From NCBI GenBank assembly GCA_018970395.1, contig JAGWWM010000008.1, positions 1-64,000 on the forward strand: a stretch of DNA of 64,000 nt, read 5' to 3'. Shown here one piece after another: positions 23,214-32,250 of this stretch. The translations under genes were made by a program, and so were the position numbers. The notes beneath the pieces were generated by a model that made no database searches, was not told the DNA's origin, and saw only the letters and a list, made by a program, of their open reading frames with translations. Source of the DNA: Bacteroidota bacterium (lineage in GTDB: Bacteria; Bacteroidota; Bacteroidia; Chitinophagales; Chitinophagaceae). Position 1 is the stretch's first letter, and each line of letters opens with the position of its first letter.

Positions 23214-24605
23214 TCAATAAACTGTAAGGACATCCAAGAGCAACTGATAAGGGAAGATGCCGAGCAAAAGAATCAATAGGGCAGCAAGCAATAAACCAAC
23301 TTTAAAGGAAGAACCAACCGCTGTTATCAAACCGGAGTTATCCGATGCAGGTTTAAAGTACATGGCTTGTATAACTTTGAAATAATAATAAACGCTGATA
23401 GCAGCGAATACTACAGCAGTAATCACCAACCATAAATAACCGCCCACTTTCACTACTGCTGCTAATAGAAAATATTTTGCAAAGAACCCACCTGTCAAAG
23501 GAATACCGGCAAGAGACATTAAAAATACTGTCAGACAAAAAGCGATGAAAGGATTTTTAGCCGCCAATCCATTGAATCCTTCATAAGTATAATCTTTCAT
23601 CTTGGTCAACACTGCAAAAATGCCAATGTTAGCCAAGCAATACACCGCTGCATACAACAGCAACCCTTGTCTTGCCATATCATTGGAAGCAAATACTGCC
23701 ATCAGCATAAACCCTGCTTGCGCAATAGAAGAATAGGCAAGCATGCGTTTAACACTTTGCTGATAGACCGCCGCAACATTGCCGATGATTAAGGTAGCAG
23801 CAATGAGCAAAGCAACAACAGATTGTATGCGCGCGCTGTCACTTGAAAATCCATTAAGAATTAATTGTGCGAAACCCACAAAAGCGGCGAGTTTCACAAT
23901 GGATGCCATGAATGAAGTAAAAGGCGTTGGGGCACCATCATACACATCCGGCGTCCAAAAGTGAAACGGAACAGCAGACACTTTAAAGGAAAGCGCAATT
24001 AAAATCAAGGCCAAACCAATATGATGATAAATGGCAGCCGCCTCCGTACCCTGCATCATATAATTTACTAATTGAAAAGAGCCGGTTGCTCCATAAATAA
24101 AGGCAATGCCCAACAATAAAATACCGGTAGAAAAAGCCCCCATTAAAAAATATTTGAGTGCTGCTTCATTGCTTTTTAAATTTCTTTTGTCACTGCCAGT
24201 CAAAATAAACAAGGGGATAGAAAGTATTTCGATACCCAAGAATAAAATGAGCAGATTATTAAAAAGCGTAACCAGTCCTGCCCCCGACATCACAAAAAAC
24301 AGCAGCGCGAAATACTCGGAAGGATGATTACCTACCTTGACTACTTCTTTTCCTGTAAGCCAGATATACAATATAAGCGCAATACTGATGATGAATAAAA
24401 ATAGATGACTGAATTTATCATACGCCAGCAATCCTTTAAAATCTGAATGAATAAAAGCGTACTCATGCAAATCAGCAAAACAGCCACCAGCCAAAATCAG
24501 GGAGCCCAGAAAAGCCAGCTGAACTGCATTCTCTTTTTTCTTAATAAATAATCCCGACAACATCATCACGATTCCCCATACAGCCGCTAATAGTATCAAG
24601 TTCAT
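23214..24605 (-). CDS. nuoN: NADH-quinone oxidoreductase subunit N
   Basis: This is a 463-residue antiporter-like membrane subunit with about 13-14 helices. It has the proton-channel helices typical of the family, including the VSAVPFHFWTPDVYDGAPTPFTSFM loop with conserved Lys before it, and KRMLAYSSIAQAGFMLM. It ends the nuo operon. Its length is slightly shorter than E. coli NuoN (485), within the normal range. It forms part of the proton-pumping arm of complex I. Confidence 0.93.
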   Translation of the reverse strand: MNLILLAAVWGIVMMLSGLFIKKKENAVQLAFLGSLILAGGCFADLHEYAFIHSDFKGLLAYDKFSHLFLFIISIALILYIWLTGKEVVKVGNHPSEYFALLFFVMSGAGLVTLFNNLLILFLGIEILSIPLFILTGSDKRNLKSNEAALKYFLMGAFSTGILLLGIAFIYGATGSFQLVNYMMQGTEAAAIYHHIGLALILIALSFKVSAVPFHFWTPDVYDGAPTPFTSFMASIVKLAAFVGFAQLILNGFSSDSARIQSVVALLIAATLIIGNVAAVYQQSVKRMLAYSSIAQAGFMLMAVFASNDMARQGLLLYAAVYCLANIGIFAVLTKMKDYTYEGFNGLAAKNPFIAFCLTVFLMSLAGIPLTGGFFAKYFLLAAVVKVGGYLWLVITAVVFAAISVYYYFKVIQAMYFKPASDNSGLITAVGSSFKVGLLLAALLILLLGIFPYQLLLDVLTVY

Positions 24606-24653
24606 GGTAGAATATTAAATTTCTAAATAGTCATTTATTCCAATTCAAAAAAA

Positions 24654-26093
24654 TCATTTTCCGAGCGACAGCAGAAACGCTACGGAATCTTTTACCAAAT
24701 TCAACATTGGAGTCGGATAAATTCCGAATACCAAAATAACCGGAATGATCAGAAGAAGCCCCCATTTCAATCCTCCCATTACATCCGCAACATTTGCCGT
24801 TGCGACTTTCACCTCTCCGTAAAATACATGCTGTATCATTCGCAAAGTATAAACCGCACTTAGTATGATACTCAGTCCGCCAACCGCCGCATAAATCAAA
24901 TTATATTTAAATAATCCGTTGAACATCATCAACTCGCCCACAAACGCATTGGTTAGCGGCAATGCAATATTGGCAAGTGCAACAATTATCAATAAAATAG
25001 TAAGGATGGGTGCTTTTTGAGCCAAGCCTCCCAATTCGCTGATTTTACGCGTACCTGTCTGCTGCTCAATCCATTCCACCACCAGCCACATGCCCAGTAC
25101 GTTTACACCATGACTAAAAAACTGAATCATCGCACCCTGAATACCACTTGCATTATGGATAAACAAAGCCGCACTCATCAGTCCGATATGCGCAATAGAA
25201 GAATAGGCAATCAATCTTTTGATGTCATCCTGTTTCATGGCAAGCATACTCGCATAAATCATTCCAATCACAGATAATAGAATAACCACATCTGCAAATT
25301 GTACAGATGCATGAGGAAACAGAGGGAGCAGCCATCTTACTACTCCAAACAAACCCATCTTTACCATTAAAGCACTCAGCACCATCGTAACGGGTGTAGC
25401 TGATTGTTCGTAAGTATCCGGCTGCCAGGTATGAAAAGGAAAGACCGGCATTTTAATGGCGAAGGCAACAAAAAACAACCAGAACAATACCGTTTCTTGA
25501 TTAGGAGTAAGCTTAGCCTGATACAGAGCATCGAGCGAAAAGGAATAATCAGCCGTATGATAGTAGAGATAAACCAATCCTGCAAGCATCAGCAAAGAGC
25601 CCAGGAATGTGTAGAGAAAAAATTTGAAAGTAACCTGTAATCTTTTCTCTCCTCCCCATTTGGAGCATAGAAAATAGACAGGAATAAGTGCGAGCTCCCA
25701 GCCAAAATAGAACAGCAAACCGTCTGCAGCAAGAAACACCAAATTGATACCTGCGTAAGCCAGCAGCAATAAACTGTAAAAAGCATTTGCGTTGGCATAC
25801 TGCGTATGTTTCACTGAACCGATAATGACGGGAAAACAAAAAGCGGTAAGCAAACAAAGAGAAGCAGCAACACCATCCATTTTAAGAGAGAAATCAGCTC
25901 CCAGTTGCGGTAACCAATCAATGAAAAAAGATTTTTGCGTTGCAGGAAAAAAACCGCCTAATAACCCAAGCATCAGTGCCAGTGTAGCGAGCGAAACCAA
26001 TAAACCAAGTGTTCGGCCGAGTGAAGCGGATTTCACGGCAAAGCCTGCCAATCCACCTGCCAAAGGAATCAATATTAATAATAATGCAATCAT
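24654..26093 (-). CDS. nuoM: NADH-quinone oxidoreductase subunit M
   Basis: This is a 479-residue antiporter-like subunit. Landmarks include the GWELALIPVYFLCSKWGG segment with the functional Glu, MPVFPFHTWQPDTYEQSATPVTMVL with conserved residues of the half-channel, and DDIKRLIAYSSIAHIGLM. It lies 18 bases after nuoL and 48 bases before nuoN. It forms one of the three proton channels in the membrane arm of complex I. Confidence 0.94.
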   Translation of the reverse strand: MIALLLILIPLAGGLAGFAVKSASLGRTLGLLVSLATLALMLGLLGGFFPATQKSFFIDWLPQLGADFSLKMDGVAASLCLLTAFCFPVIIGSVKHTQYANANAFYSLLLLAYAGINLVFLAADGLLFYFGWELALIPVYFLCSKWGGEKRLQVTFKFFLYTFLGSLLMLAGLVYLYYHTADYSFSLDALYQAKLTPNQETVLFWLFFVAFAIKMPVFPFHTWQPDTYEQSATPVTMVLSALMVKMGLFGVVRWLLPLFPHASVQFADVVILLSVIGMIYASMLAMKQDDIKRLIAYSSIAHIGLMSAALFIHNASGIQGAMIQFFSHGVNVLGMWLVVEWIEQQTGTRKISELGGLAQKAPILTILLIIVALANIALPLTNAFVGELMMFNGLFKYNLIYAAVGGLSIILSAVYTLRMIQHVFYGEVKVATANVADVMGGLKWGLLLIIPVILVFGIYPTPMLNLVKDSVAFLLSLGK

Positions 26094-26111
26094 ATAAACA
26101 CAGTCAATAGA

Positions 26112-28019
26112 TTAAGAAAAAATGGTAGTCATCAAAACAATTACTGCCACCAAACCCACAACCATCCATAAAATATAATTTCCAACCTGGCCACTTTGCC
26201 AGAAACGAATTTGACGGGCACTCCATTGCACCAGTTTACCAGTCCCATTCACCGCACCATCAATGGATTTTTTCTCTACAAACTTTAAAGTAAAGGAAGA
26301 TAATTGCTCCAAAGGTTTGGAAATAATGGCGGCATAGAGCTCATCCACATACCATTTGTTGGACAACAACTTACCAAAGCCGGATGGCTCAGACAAATCA
26401 GGTTTGGAAGCAAAACGTTTCCAGGCATATACTACCACAACCAAAATCAAAGTGATGCTGACACCCAACAATATATATTCCGTTTCATGTGTGATATGAT
26501 GCGCATGTGCCAACTCATTGGACTGTGCAAAAACAGGCGCTAAATATTTTTGCAACCAATGGGCATCCTTCGCAAATAATTCAGGAATTCCAATGAACCC
26601 GGAAACGATCGCCAACAGCGCCAGCACAATCAACGGCAATACCATAGATAAAGGACTTTCATGCAAATGATGTTCCTGTTCATGAGTCCCTCTGAATGAT
26701 CCGCGGAAAGTAGTGGCATACAAGCGGAACATATAGAAAGCCGTCATCAGTGCTCCCAATAAACCTATCCAGTATAAAATTGGACTTACATTATACGCAC
26801 CAATCAATATTTCATCTTTAGAGAAAAATCCACTGAAAGGAGGGATACCGGCAATCGCAATGCAACCCACTAAAAATGTCCAGTGCGTATGGGGTAATTT
26901 CTTGGCAAGTCCACCCATTTTTCTGATATCCTGTTCATGGTGCATAGCATGTATCACAGAGCCCGCACCCAGGAACAACAAGGCCTTGAAAAAAGCATGG
27001 GTCATCACATGAAATACTGCGCCTGTATAGGCACCGACACCCAAACCAACAAACATATAGCCGAGCTGACTCACCGTAGAATAAGCCAATACTTTTTTAA
27101 TATCGTTTTGTTTCAGTGCAATCGTAGCAGCAAGTAAAGCAGTGGCTAAACCAATAACTGTTACCACCGTTTGTGTTACAGGCGAGAGAGTATAAAGTAT
27201 ATTGCTTCTTGCGATCATGTAAATACCTGCCGTTACCATCGTTGCTGCATGGATTAAGGCAGATACCGGTGTAGGTCCAGCCATCGCATCGGGCAGCCAG
27301 GTATATAAAGGAATTTGCGCGCTTTTACCGGTAGCACCCACGAAAAGCAAAAGAGTAATCGTTGTTAGAACAGCCACAGAAGCACCGGTTGCCGCAGGCA
27401 TGATGGATACGTAATTCAGTGTGCCAAATTGTTGTAAGAGAAAAAATAGTCCAAGCAAAAATCCAAGATCACCAATGCGATTCATTACAAAAGCCTTACG
27501 AGCCGCTGCTCCATAATCCACATTCTTAAACCAGTATCCTATTAACAAATAAGAACACAATCCAACCCCTTCCCAGCCAATAAACATGATGAGATAGTTG
27601 GCTCCTAATACCAACAACAACATATTAAATACAAACAAATTCAGATAGGCAAAATAGCGGGCGAAATGCACATCCGACTCCTCGTGCATATAAGCGGTAG
27701 AATACAAGTGAATCAGAAAACCTACTCCGGTTATAATTAAGAGAAATAATGCACTCAAGCGATCAACCTGAAAAGCAAATGGAATTTTAAGATCATTGGT
27801 GTTGATGAAATCAAAAAGTTTGACGATTAAAGCATCGCTTTCAGCTCTTGTTTCATTAAAAATCAAAACACTCAAAATAAATGAAATCAAAATGACGCCA
27901 CTGCCAATGATACCCGTGAGGGATTTGCTTAGATAATTTCTACATAATCCATTGATCAGAAAACCAATCAAAGGAAGGAGCGGCACCCAATACACCAAAG
28001 AAGAAAAACTATTTGCCAT
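26112..28019 (-). CDS. nuoL: NADH-quinone oxidoreductase subunit L
   Basis: This is a 635-residue distal antiporter-like subunit. It carries GWEGVGLCSYLLIGYW with the conserved Glu, KSAQIPLYTWLPDAMAGPTPVSALIHAATMV and KKVLAYSTVSQLGYM. The C-terminal part has the extended amphipathic lateral helix expected for NuoL (from about residue 490) and a final membrane anchor. Length is close to the E. coli protein (613). Confidence 0.95.
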   Translation of the reverse strand: MANSFSSLVYWVPLLPLIGFLINGLCRNYLSKSLTGIIGSGVILISFILSVLIFNETRAESDALIVKLFDFINTNDLKIPFAFQVDRLSALFLLIITGVGFLIHLYSTAYMHEESDVHFARYFAYLNLFVFNMLLLVLGANYLIMFIGWEGVGLCSYLLIGYWFKNVDYGAAARKAFVMNRIGDLGFLLGLFFLLQQFGTLNYVSIMPAATGASVAVLTTITLLLFVGATGKSAQIPLYTWLPDAMAGPTPVSALIHAATMVTAGIYMIARSNILYTLSPVTQTVVTVIGLATALLAATIALKQNDIKKVLAYSTVSQLGYMFVGLGVGAYTGAVFHVMTHAFFKALLFLGAGSVIHAMHHEQDIRKMGGLAKKLPHTHWTFLVGCIAIAGIPPFSGFFSKDEILIGAYNVSPILYWIGLLGALMTAFYMFRLYATTFRGSFRGTHEQEHHLHESPLSMVLPLIVLALLAIVSGFIGIPELFAKDAHWLQKYLAPVFAQSNELAHAHHITHETEYILLGVSITLILVVVVYAWKRFASKPDLSEPSGFGKLLSNKWYVDELYAAIISKPLEQLSSFTLKFVEKKSIDGAVNGTGKLVQWSARQIRFWQSGQVGNYILWMVVGLVAVIVLMTTIFS

Positions 28020-28070
28020 AATCAGTTGATATTGATAAGAAGCGGCTTTTGCCAGACTTCAAACTATCTT

Positions 28071-28406
28071 TTAATGTTTTAAACGATTGAGGAAATTCAC
28101 ATCCACGCTATGAATGTTCCGATACATCATCACGATGATGGCCAATCCCACGCTTACTTCCGCCGCAGCAACCACCATGATAAAGAATACAAAAATTTGC
28201 GCCTCCGCACCCACATTTCCTGCCATATCAAAAGCAGCCAATTTAGCTGCATGCATTTTACTGAAAGCCACCAACAATAAGTTCACGGCGTTCAGCATCA
28301 ATTCCACACACATGAAAATGATAATTGCATTTCTTCTTGTCAGTACCCCCGTTACGCCAATACTAAAAAGCGCCAGGGCTAAAACGATGTAATAATGAAT
28401 CGGCAT
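28071..28406 (-). CDS. nuoK: NADH-quinone oxidoreductase subunit K
   Basis: This is a 111-residue three-helix membrane subunit. Conserved acidic residues are in [17 protein letters not shown] and [14 protein letters not shown], which line the proton path. The start at 28406 leaves a 10-base gap from nuoJ; a start at 28436 would lie inside nuoJ. Confidence 0.94.
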   Translation of the reverse strand: MPIHYYIVLALALFSIGVTGVLTRRNAIIIFMCVELMLNAVNLLLVAFSKMHAAKLAAFDMAGNVGAEAQIFVFFIMVVAAAEVSVGLAIIVMMYRNIHSVDVNFLNRLKH

Positions 28407-28416
28407 CTTATATTTT

Positions 28417-28920
28417 TTAATCTCCTTTTTTTCCAATGACTACGGCACCCACCATCGCGCTCAAAAACAAAATGCTGCTGATTTCGAAAGGCAACACATA
28501 ATCTTTAAATAGTACCATTCCCAGATTCTGAATCAATCCTGCATTTCCTTCTCCCACCGCTTTGTCAGCACCGGATTGCTCAACCTGACGTAACGCAGCT
28601 ACCAATACCAACAACAAGCTTCCGCCCGCAATGGTACCTGCCCATTTCAACCAACGGTTTTTTCTCGGCTCCGTTTCAGCATTCAGATTCATCAACATGA
28701 TCACAAATAAAAACAACACCATAATGGCTCCGGCATACACAATGATATTCACAATAGCGAGAAACTGGGCATTCAATAAAATATAATGTCCGCTGATGGC
28801 AAAGAATACAATAATCAGCCAGAGTACACTATAGACCGGATTTTTACTGGAGATCATCATCAAAGCACTGCCTATCGCCAGCGCGCTGAGGAACCAAAAC
28901 AGGATTTCACTGATATTCAT
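28417..28920 (-). CDS. nuoJ: NADH-quinone oxidoreductase subunit J
   Basis: This is a 167-residue membrane subunit with five helices. It has the family segment [24 protein letters not shown], which includes the pi-bulge region known in this subunit. It is separated from nuoI by 1 base and followed by nuoK after 10 bases. Confidence 0.94.
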   Translation of the reverse strand: MNISEILFWFLSALAIGSALMMISSKNPVYSVLWLIIVFFAISGHYILLNAQFLAIVNIIVYAGAIMVLFLFVIMLMNLNAETEPRKNRWLKWAGTIAGGSLLLVLVAALRQVEQSGADKAVGEGNAGLIQNLGMVLFKDYVLPFEISSILFLSAMVGAVVIGKKGD

Positions 28921-28921
28921 C

Positions 28922-29488
28922 TTAAGCAGTCGTTTTATTTGCTTTTAATTTTCGTTCATCCACCAAACCTTTCGCTTTTGCATATTCATCGGGTCGCTCC
29001 TTGGGATGCGGGATGACTAAATTGTCTTTACCGTAAATAAAACTTTTGCGACTGTAATTGGAGGGGGCAAAAGTCTCTGTCAGATAAATCGCATCTTTCG
29101 GACAAGCTTCTTCGCACAATCCGCAGAAAATGCAGCGCAGCATATTGATTTCATATTTCGCTGCATATTTTTCTTCCCGATACAAATGTTCCTCACCCGG
29201 AAGTCTTTCTGCAGCTTCCATCGTGATTGCTTCAGCCGGGCAAGCCACGGCGCACAATCCGCAGGCCGTGCAATTTTCCCTTCCTTCACTGTCCCTGTTG
29301 AGAATGTGCAAACCGCGAAACACCGGACTGAAAGGTCTGGTTTCCTCCGGATAGTTGATGGTTACCTTTTTTTGAAACATGTGTTTCAGGGTAATGCCCA
29401 TCCCTTTTACAATAGCAGGGACATAGAATTTTTCTGCCAGACTCAATGGCCTTCTGTCCACTAATTTCGCTCGGTTTGTCAATTGCAT
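28922..29488 (-). CDS. nuoI: NADH-quinone oxidoreductase subunit I
   Basis: This is a 188-residue peripheral subunit with two [4Fe-4S] motifs: CTACGLCAVACPAEA near residue 75 and CIFCGLCEEACPKDA near residue 117 (clusters N6a and N6b). An N-terminal amphipathic region contacts the membrane. The C-terminal 40 residues (SNYSRKSFIYGKDNL...) are a family-typical tail. Confidence 0.95.
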   Translation of the reverse strand: MQLTNRAKLVDRRPLSLAEKFYVPAIVKGMGITLKHMFQKKVTINYPEETRPFSPVFRGLHILNRDSEGRENCTACGLCAVACPAEAITMEAAERLPGEEHLYREEKYAAKYEINMLRCIFCGLCEEACPKDAIYLTETFAPSNYSRKSFIYGKDNLVIPHPKERPDEYAKAKGLVDERKLKANKTTA

Positions 29489-29506
29489 ATTACGTCAATC
29501 ATTTAA

Positions 29507-30565
29507 TTATTTACCCAACCACAACATCACAGCACCTGTAATCAACATATTTATCAATGCCAACGGAATTAAATTTTTCCAACCCAAATTCATCAACTGA
29601 TCGTAACGGAAACGCGGGATCGTCCAGCGTACCCACATGAACAGGAAAAGGAAAAGAATAATTTTAGTCATGAGAACCGCACCGCCAATCAATGCCATGA
29701 TGTTGGCAGACAAGCCCCAGGATGCTTCCTGCACAAAAGGAATATCGTAACCTCCGAAATACAAACTTGCCATTACCGCACTGCTGATGAACATGTTGAT
29801 GTATTCGGCAAAAAGATAAAAGCCCAGTTTCATACTTGAATACTCCGCATGATAACCACCAATCAACTCGTTTTCCGCTTCCGGCAAATCGAAGGGTGTA
29901 CGGTTACATTCGGCAAAAGCGCAAACCAGAAAGATGAAAAATCCTAAAGGTTGGTATATGATATTCCAATTGCCGCCAATTTGCTGTGCCACCATTTCTT
30001 TCATGCTCAGCGTACCGGTGATCATCAACAATGCAATGAGTGAAAGACCCATCGGCAATTCATAGGAAATGATTTGAGAAGCAGCGCGCAAGCCCCCCAT
30101 CAAAGAATATTTGTTGTTACTCGCCCATGATCCAATCATGATCCCATACACGCCCATGCTTACCACACCGAATACATAGAGGATACCGATATTGATATCC
30201 GCAATTTGCAATTCAACCGTACGACCAAAAATTTCGACTTTATCTCCCCATGGAATCACTGCACCCGTGAGCATGGCAGTGATCATTGCCAAGGCAGGAC
30301 CGAGAATAAATAAAAAGCGGCTGGAAGAAGTGGGAATAATTTCTTCTTTGAAAATCAATTTCATCCCATCTGCCAGCGGTTGCAGTAAACCGAAAGGACC
30401 CGCACGGTTTGGACCTAGTCTGTCTTGAATGAAAGCGGCGACTTTTCTTTCCGCGTACGTGGTGTACATTGCCACTACCAAAGAGATAGTGATGATAAAA
30501 CCGATGAAAAGAAATTTCTCCAGCACCAGTAACCAGTCAACCGTCAATAAAAAAGCATTCATCAA
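29507..30565 (-). CDS. nuoH: NADH-quinone oxidoreductase subunit H
   Basis: This is a 352-residue membrane subunit with eight helices. It shows YAERKVAAFIQDRLGPNRAGPFGLLQPLADG, the quinone-chamber loop, and CNRTPFDLPEAENELIGGYHAEYSSM. The start codon overlaps the nuoG stop by 4 bases. The subunit links quinone reduction to proton translocation. Confidence 0.96.
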   Translation of the reverse strand: MMNAFLLTVDWLLVLEKFLFIGFIITISLVVAMYTTYAERKVAAFIQDRLGPNRAGPFGLLQPLADGMKLIFKEEIIPTSSSRFLFILGPALAMITAMLTGAVIPWGDKVEIFGRTVELQIADINIGILYVFGVVSMGVYGIMIGSWASNNKYSLMGGLRAASQIISYELPMGLSLIALLMITGTLSMKEMVAQQIGGNWNIIYQPLGFFIFLVCAFAECNRTPFDLPEAENELIGGYHAEYSSMKLGFYLFAEYINMFISSAVMASLYFGGYDIPFVQEASWGLSANIMALIGGAVLMTKIILFLFLFMWVRWTIPRFRYDQLMNLGWKNLIPLALINMLITGAVMLWLGK

Positions 30566-31671
30566 TTCGATTTCTTAATTGGTTTATAATTCTGAGAAGT
30601 GGTAGGACCTTTAATTTCGCTCAGTTCCACCTGATTCACTTCACTTATATCTTTAATATCCATTAATAGTTTGGGTACTCTTCCACCCATCACGCGCGGC
30701 ATTGTTTCTGCGGGTTTTTTAAGATGCTCGTAATGTCCTTGTGAAATCACCGAATGACGATTCACTTTGCTGGGACCTTCAATTACCCAATCGCTTGCTT
30801 TCTTTCTTTCGAAGCGACATTTATTACAGATCCAACCCGGGGTACCTTTAGAGCTTTGTTTAACTTCACCCCACTCATCTTTTCTGGCCGTTACGCGTAA
30901 CACTTCATCACCGCGCATCCAAAGTTGCACTTCACCGCTGCATGTATCGCAATTGCAATGTGCATCCACCGGTTTGGTAAACCATACCCGATTTTTGAAA
31001 CGGAAGGTTTTATCAGTCAAGGCTCCCACCGGACAAACATCAATTACGTTGCCTATGAAATCGTTGTTGAGGTTTTGTTCGATAAGGGTGGCGATCTCTG
31101 CATGATCACCCCGCATGAGAATACCATGTTTACGTTCGGTGCTCACCTGATCCGCTACATACACGCAACGATAGCAGAGGATGCAGCGCGTCATGTGCAG
31201 CTGAATGTATTCGCCTAAATTATGTTTGTCGAAAGTGCGGCGTTTGAATTCGTAGCGACTAGCGCCTTTACCGTGTTCGTAACTTAAATCCTGCAGGTGA
31301 CATTCCCCAGCCTGATCGCAGATGGGGCAGTCGAGCGGATGATTGATGAGTAAGAATTCCACTACACCATTTCTAGCATCGAGCACGCGTTCGCTCGTAA
31401 TGTTTTTTACCACCATGCCATCCATTACCGTGGTGCGGCAACTGGCAACCAGTTTGGGCATCGGGCGCGGATCAGCGGCGGAACCGGCTGCCACTTCTAC
31501 CAGACAAGTGCGGCATTTTCCGCCGCTGTCCTTCAGGGTCGTATAGTAACACATCGCAGGAGGCGCTACTTCACCGCCGATTTTGCGAGCTGCCTGCAAA
31601 ATGGTAGTGCCAGCCTCCACTTCAACAGTGATGTTGTCTATGGTTACTTTGAATAATTTGTTTTCGCTCAT
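30562..31671 (-). CDS. nuoG: NADH-quinone oxidoreductase subunit G, short form
   Basis: This is a 369-residue subunit holding the iron-sulfur part only. Motifs in order: a [2Fe-2S] ferredoxin domain (CYYTTLKDSGGKCRTC, then SCRT), the His/Cys cluster motif HPLDCPICDQAGEC, and a [4Fe-4S] motif CILCYRC with DVCPVG. Two further pairs, CNCDTC and CNKC, resemble the extra cluster at the start of the molybdopterin-like domain. That domain of about 500 residues is absent. The stop codon is coupled to nuoH, so this is an intact short form, as known in other Bacteroidota. Four bases overlap nuoH. Confidence 0.93.
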   Translation of the reverse strand: MSENKLFKVTIDNITVEVEAGTTILQAARKIGGEVAPPAMCYYTTLKDSGGKCRTCLVEVAAGSAADPRPMPKLVASCRTTVMDGMVVKNITSERVLDARNGVVEFLLINHPLDCPICDQAGECHLQDLSYEHGKGASRYEFKRRTFDKHNLGEYIQLHMTRCILCYRCVYVADQVSTERKHGILMRGDHAEIATLIEQNLNNDFIGNVIDVCPVGALTDKTFRFKNRVWFTKPVDAHCNCDTCSGEVQLWMRGDEVLRVTARKDEWGEVKQSSKGTPGWICNKCRFERKKASDWVIEGPSKVNRHSVISQGHYEHLKKPAETMPRVMGGRVPKLLMDIKDISEVNQVELSEIKGPTTSQNYKPIKKSN

Positions 31672-31703
31672 GTTATTTTATTTCGCACCTTATTGACTGT
31701 TAA

Positions 31704-31781
31704 AAGTCAAAGGTCAAAAGTCAAAACCAAAAAATTAAAATTCAATACATTTCAAAACTCAAAAGTCAAAACCAAGAAGTT
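31704..31781. repeat. Left arm of inverted repeat, heptamer units
   Basis: AAAGTC-type heptamers (for example AAAAGTC, AAAGGTC, AAAAGTC) run from about 31702, with a second block at 31755-31781. The block pairs with 32161-32247 in inverted orientation. It follows the nuoG start codon region by about 33 bases. Confidence 0.75.
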
Positions 31782-31792
31782 AGATACAGAAT

Positions 31793-32143
31793 CTAAATAC
31801 CTTTCTTCAACTTTATTATACAAGCAGCTATTATCCTGGATAATTCATCTGCTTCTCTAAGTATATCTTTCAACTCATCCGACTTTTCTTCAAATCCGTC
31901 CATCACTAATGAAATCCAATATTTTGTTTCGTTCGCCGATTTTAAAGCTATTTCATAATAGCGTTTAAATTCTAAGCGAGTTGAACTATTCTTAGCTTCA
32001 GTTAAATTAGCGCCTACTGATACAGCGGATCTCATTAACTGCTTAACTAATACTATTCCGAGATAATCCCATTTTTTACTTCTCAAAAACTTAATAATGC
32101 GAAGCGAAAAAAGATAAGATCTCTGGTTTAGGTGGAAATTCAT
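31793..32143 (-). CDS. Four-helix-bundle protein (23S rRNA intervening-sequence protein family)
   Basis: This is a 116-residue helical protein. The pattern of a first helix with RSYLFSLRIIKFL, then LVKQLMRSAVSVGANLTEAKNSSTRLEFKRYYEIALKSANETKYWISL and a last helix with ELSRIIAACIIKLKK matches the S23/IVS four-helix-bundle family. Members were first seen inside 23S rRNA intervening sequences and are common as scattered single genes in Bacteroidota; relatives serve as accessory proteins in diversity-generating retroelements. Molecular role is not established. The gene sits inside an inverted-repeat-bounded segment in the nuo operon, in the same direction as nuo. Confidence 0.82.
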   Translation of the reverse strand: MNFHLNQRSYLFSLRIIKFLRSKKWDYLGIVLVKQLMRSAVSVGANLTEAKNSSTRLEFKRYYEIALKSANETKYWISLVMDGFEEKSDELKDILREADELSRIIAACIIKLKKGI

Positions 32144-32160
32144 AAATAGGTGTATTTAGC

Positions 32161-32250
32161 AACTTATTGGGTTTTGACATTTGTCTTTTACCTTAACCAA
32201 AACCAACAGTCAACCAGTTATAGGTTTTGACTTTTGACCTTTGACTTAAC
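32161..32250. repeat. Right arm of inverted repeat, heptamer units
   Basis: GGTTTTGA, CTTTTGA, CCTTTGA and CTTAAC units (32223-32250) mirror the left arm. The arm overlaps the stop codon of nuoF (32246-32248). Confidence 0.75.

Larger units (their letters stand above)
31704..32247. mobile_element. Inverted-repeat-bounded insertion carrying a four-helix-bundle gene
   Basis: The segment lies between nuoG and nuoF. A 25-base sequence at 31704-31728 is the exact reverse complement of 32223-32247. A second inner pair, 31765-31781 and 32161-32178, matches with one mismatch and one gap. The arms consist of 7-base units of the GTCAAAA type. The only gene inside is the four-helix-bundle gene at 31793-32143. 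No transposase is present, so any movement would need help from elsewhere. Mobility is inference; the inverted symmetry is directly visible. Confidence 0.5.

Noticed and set aside
30562-31671. NuoG considered as truncated by a frameshift
   Set aside because: The stop overlaps the nuoH start by four bases as a normal coupling, and no molybdopterin-domain sequence follows in other frames.
31793-32143. Four-helix-bundle gene considered as a transposase or integrase
   Set aside because: It is 116 residues, fully helical, without catalytic DDE, HUH or Tyr recombinase residues.
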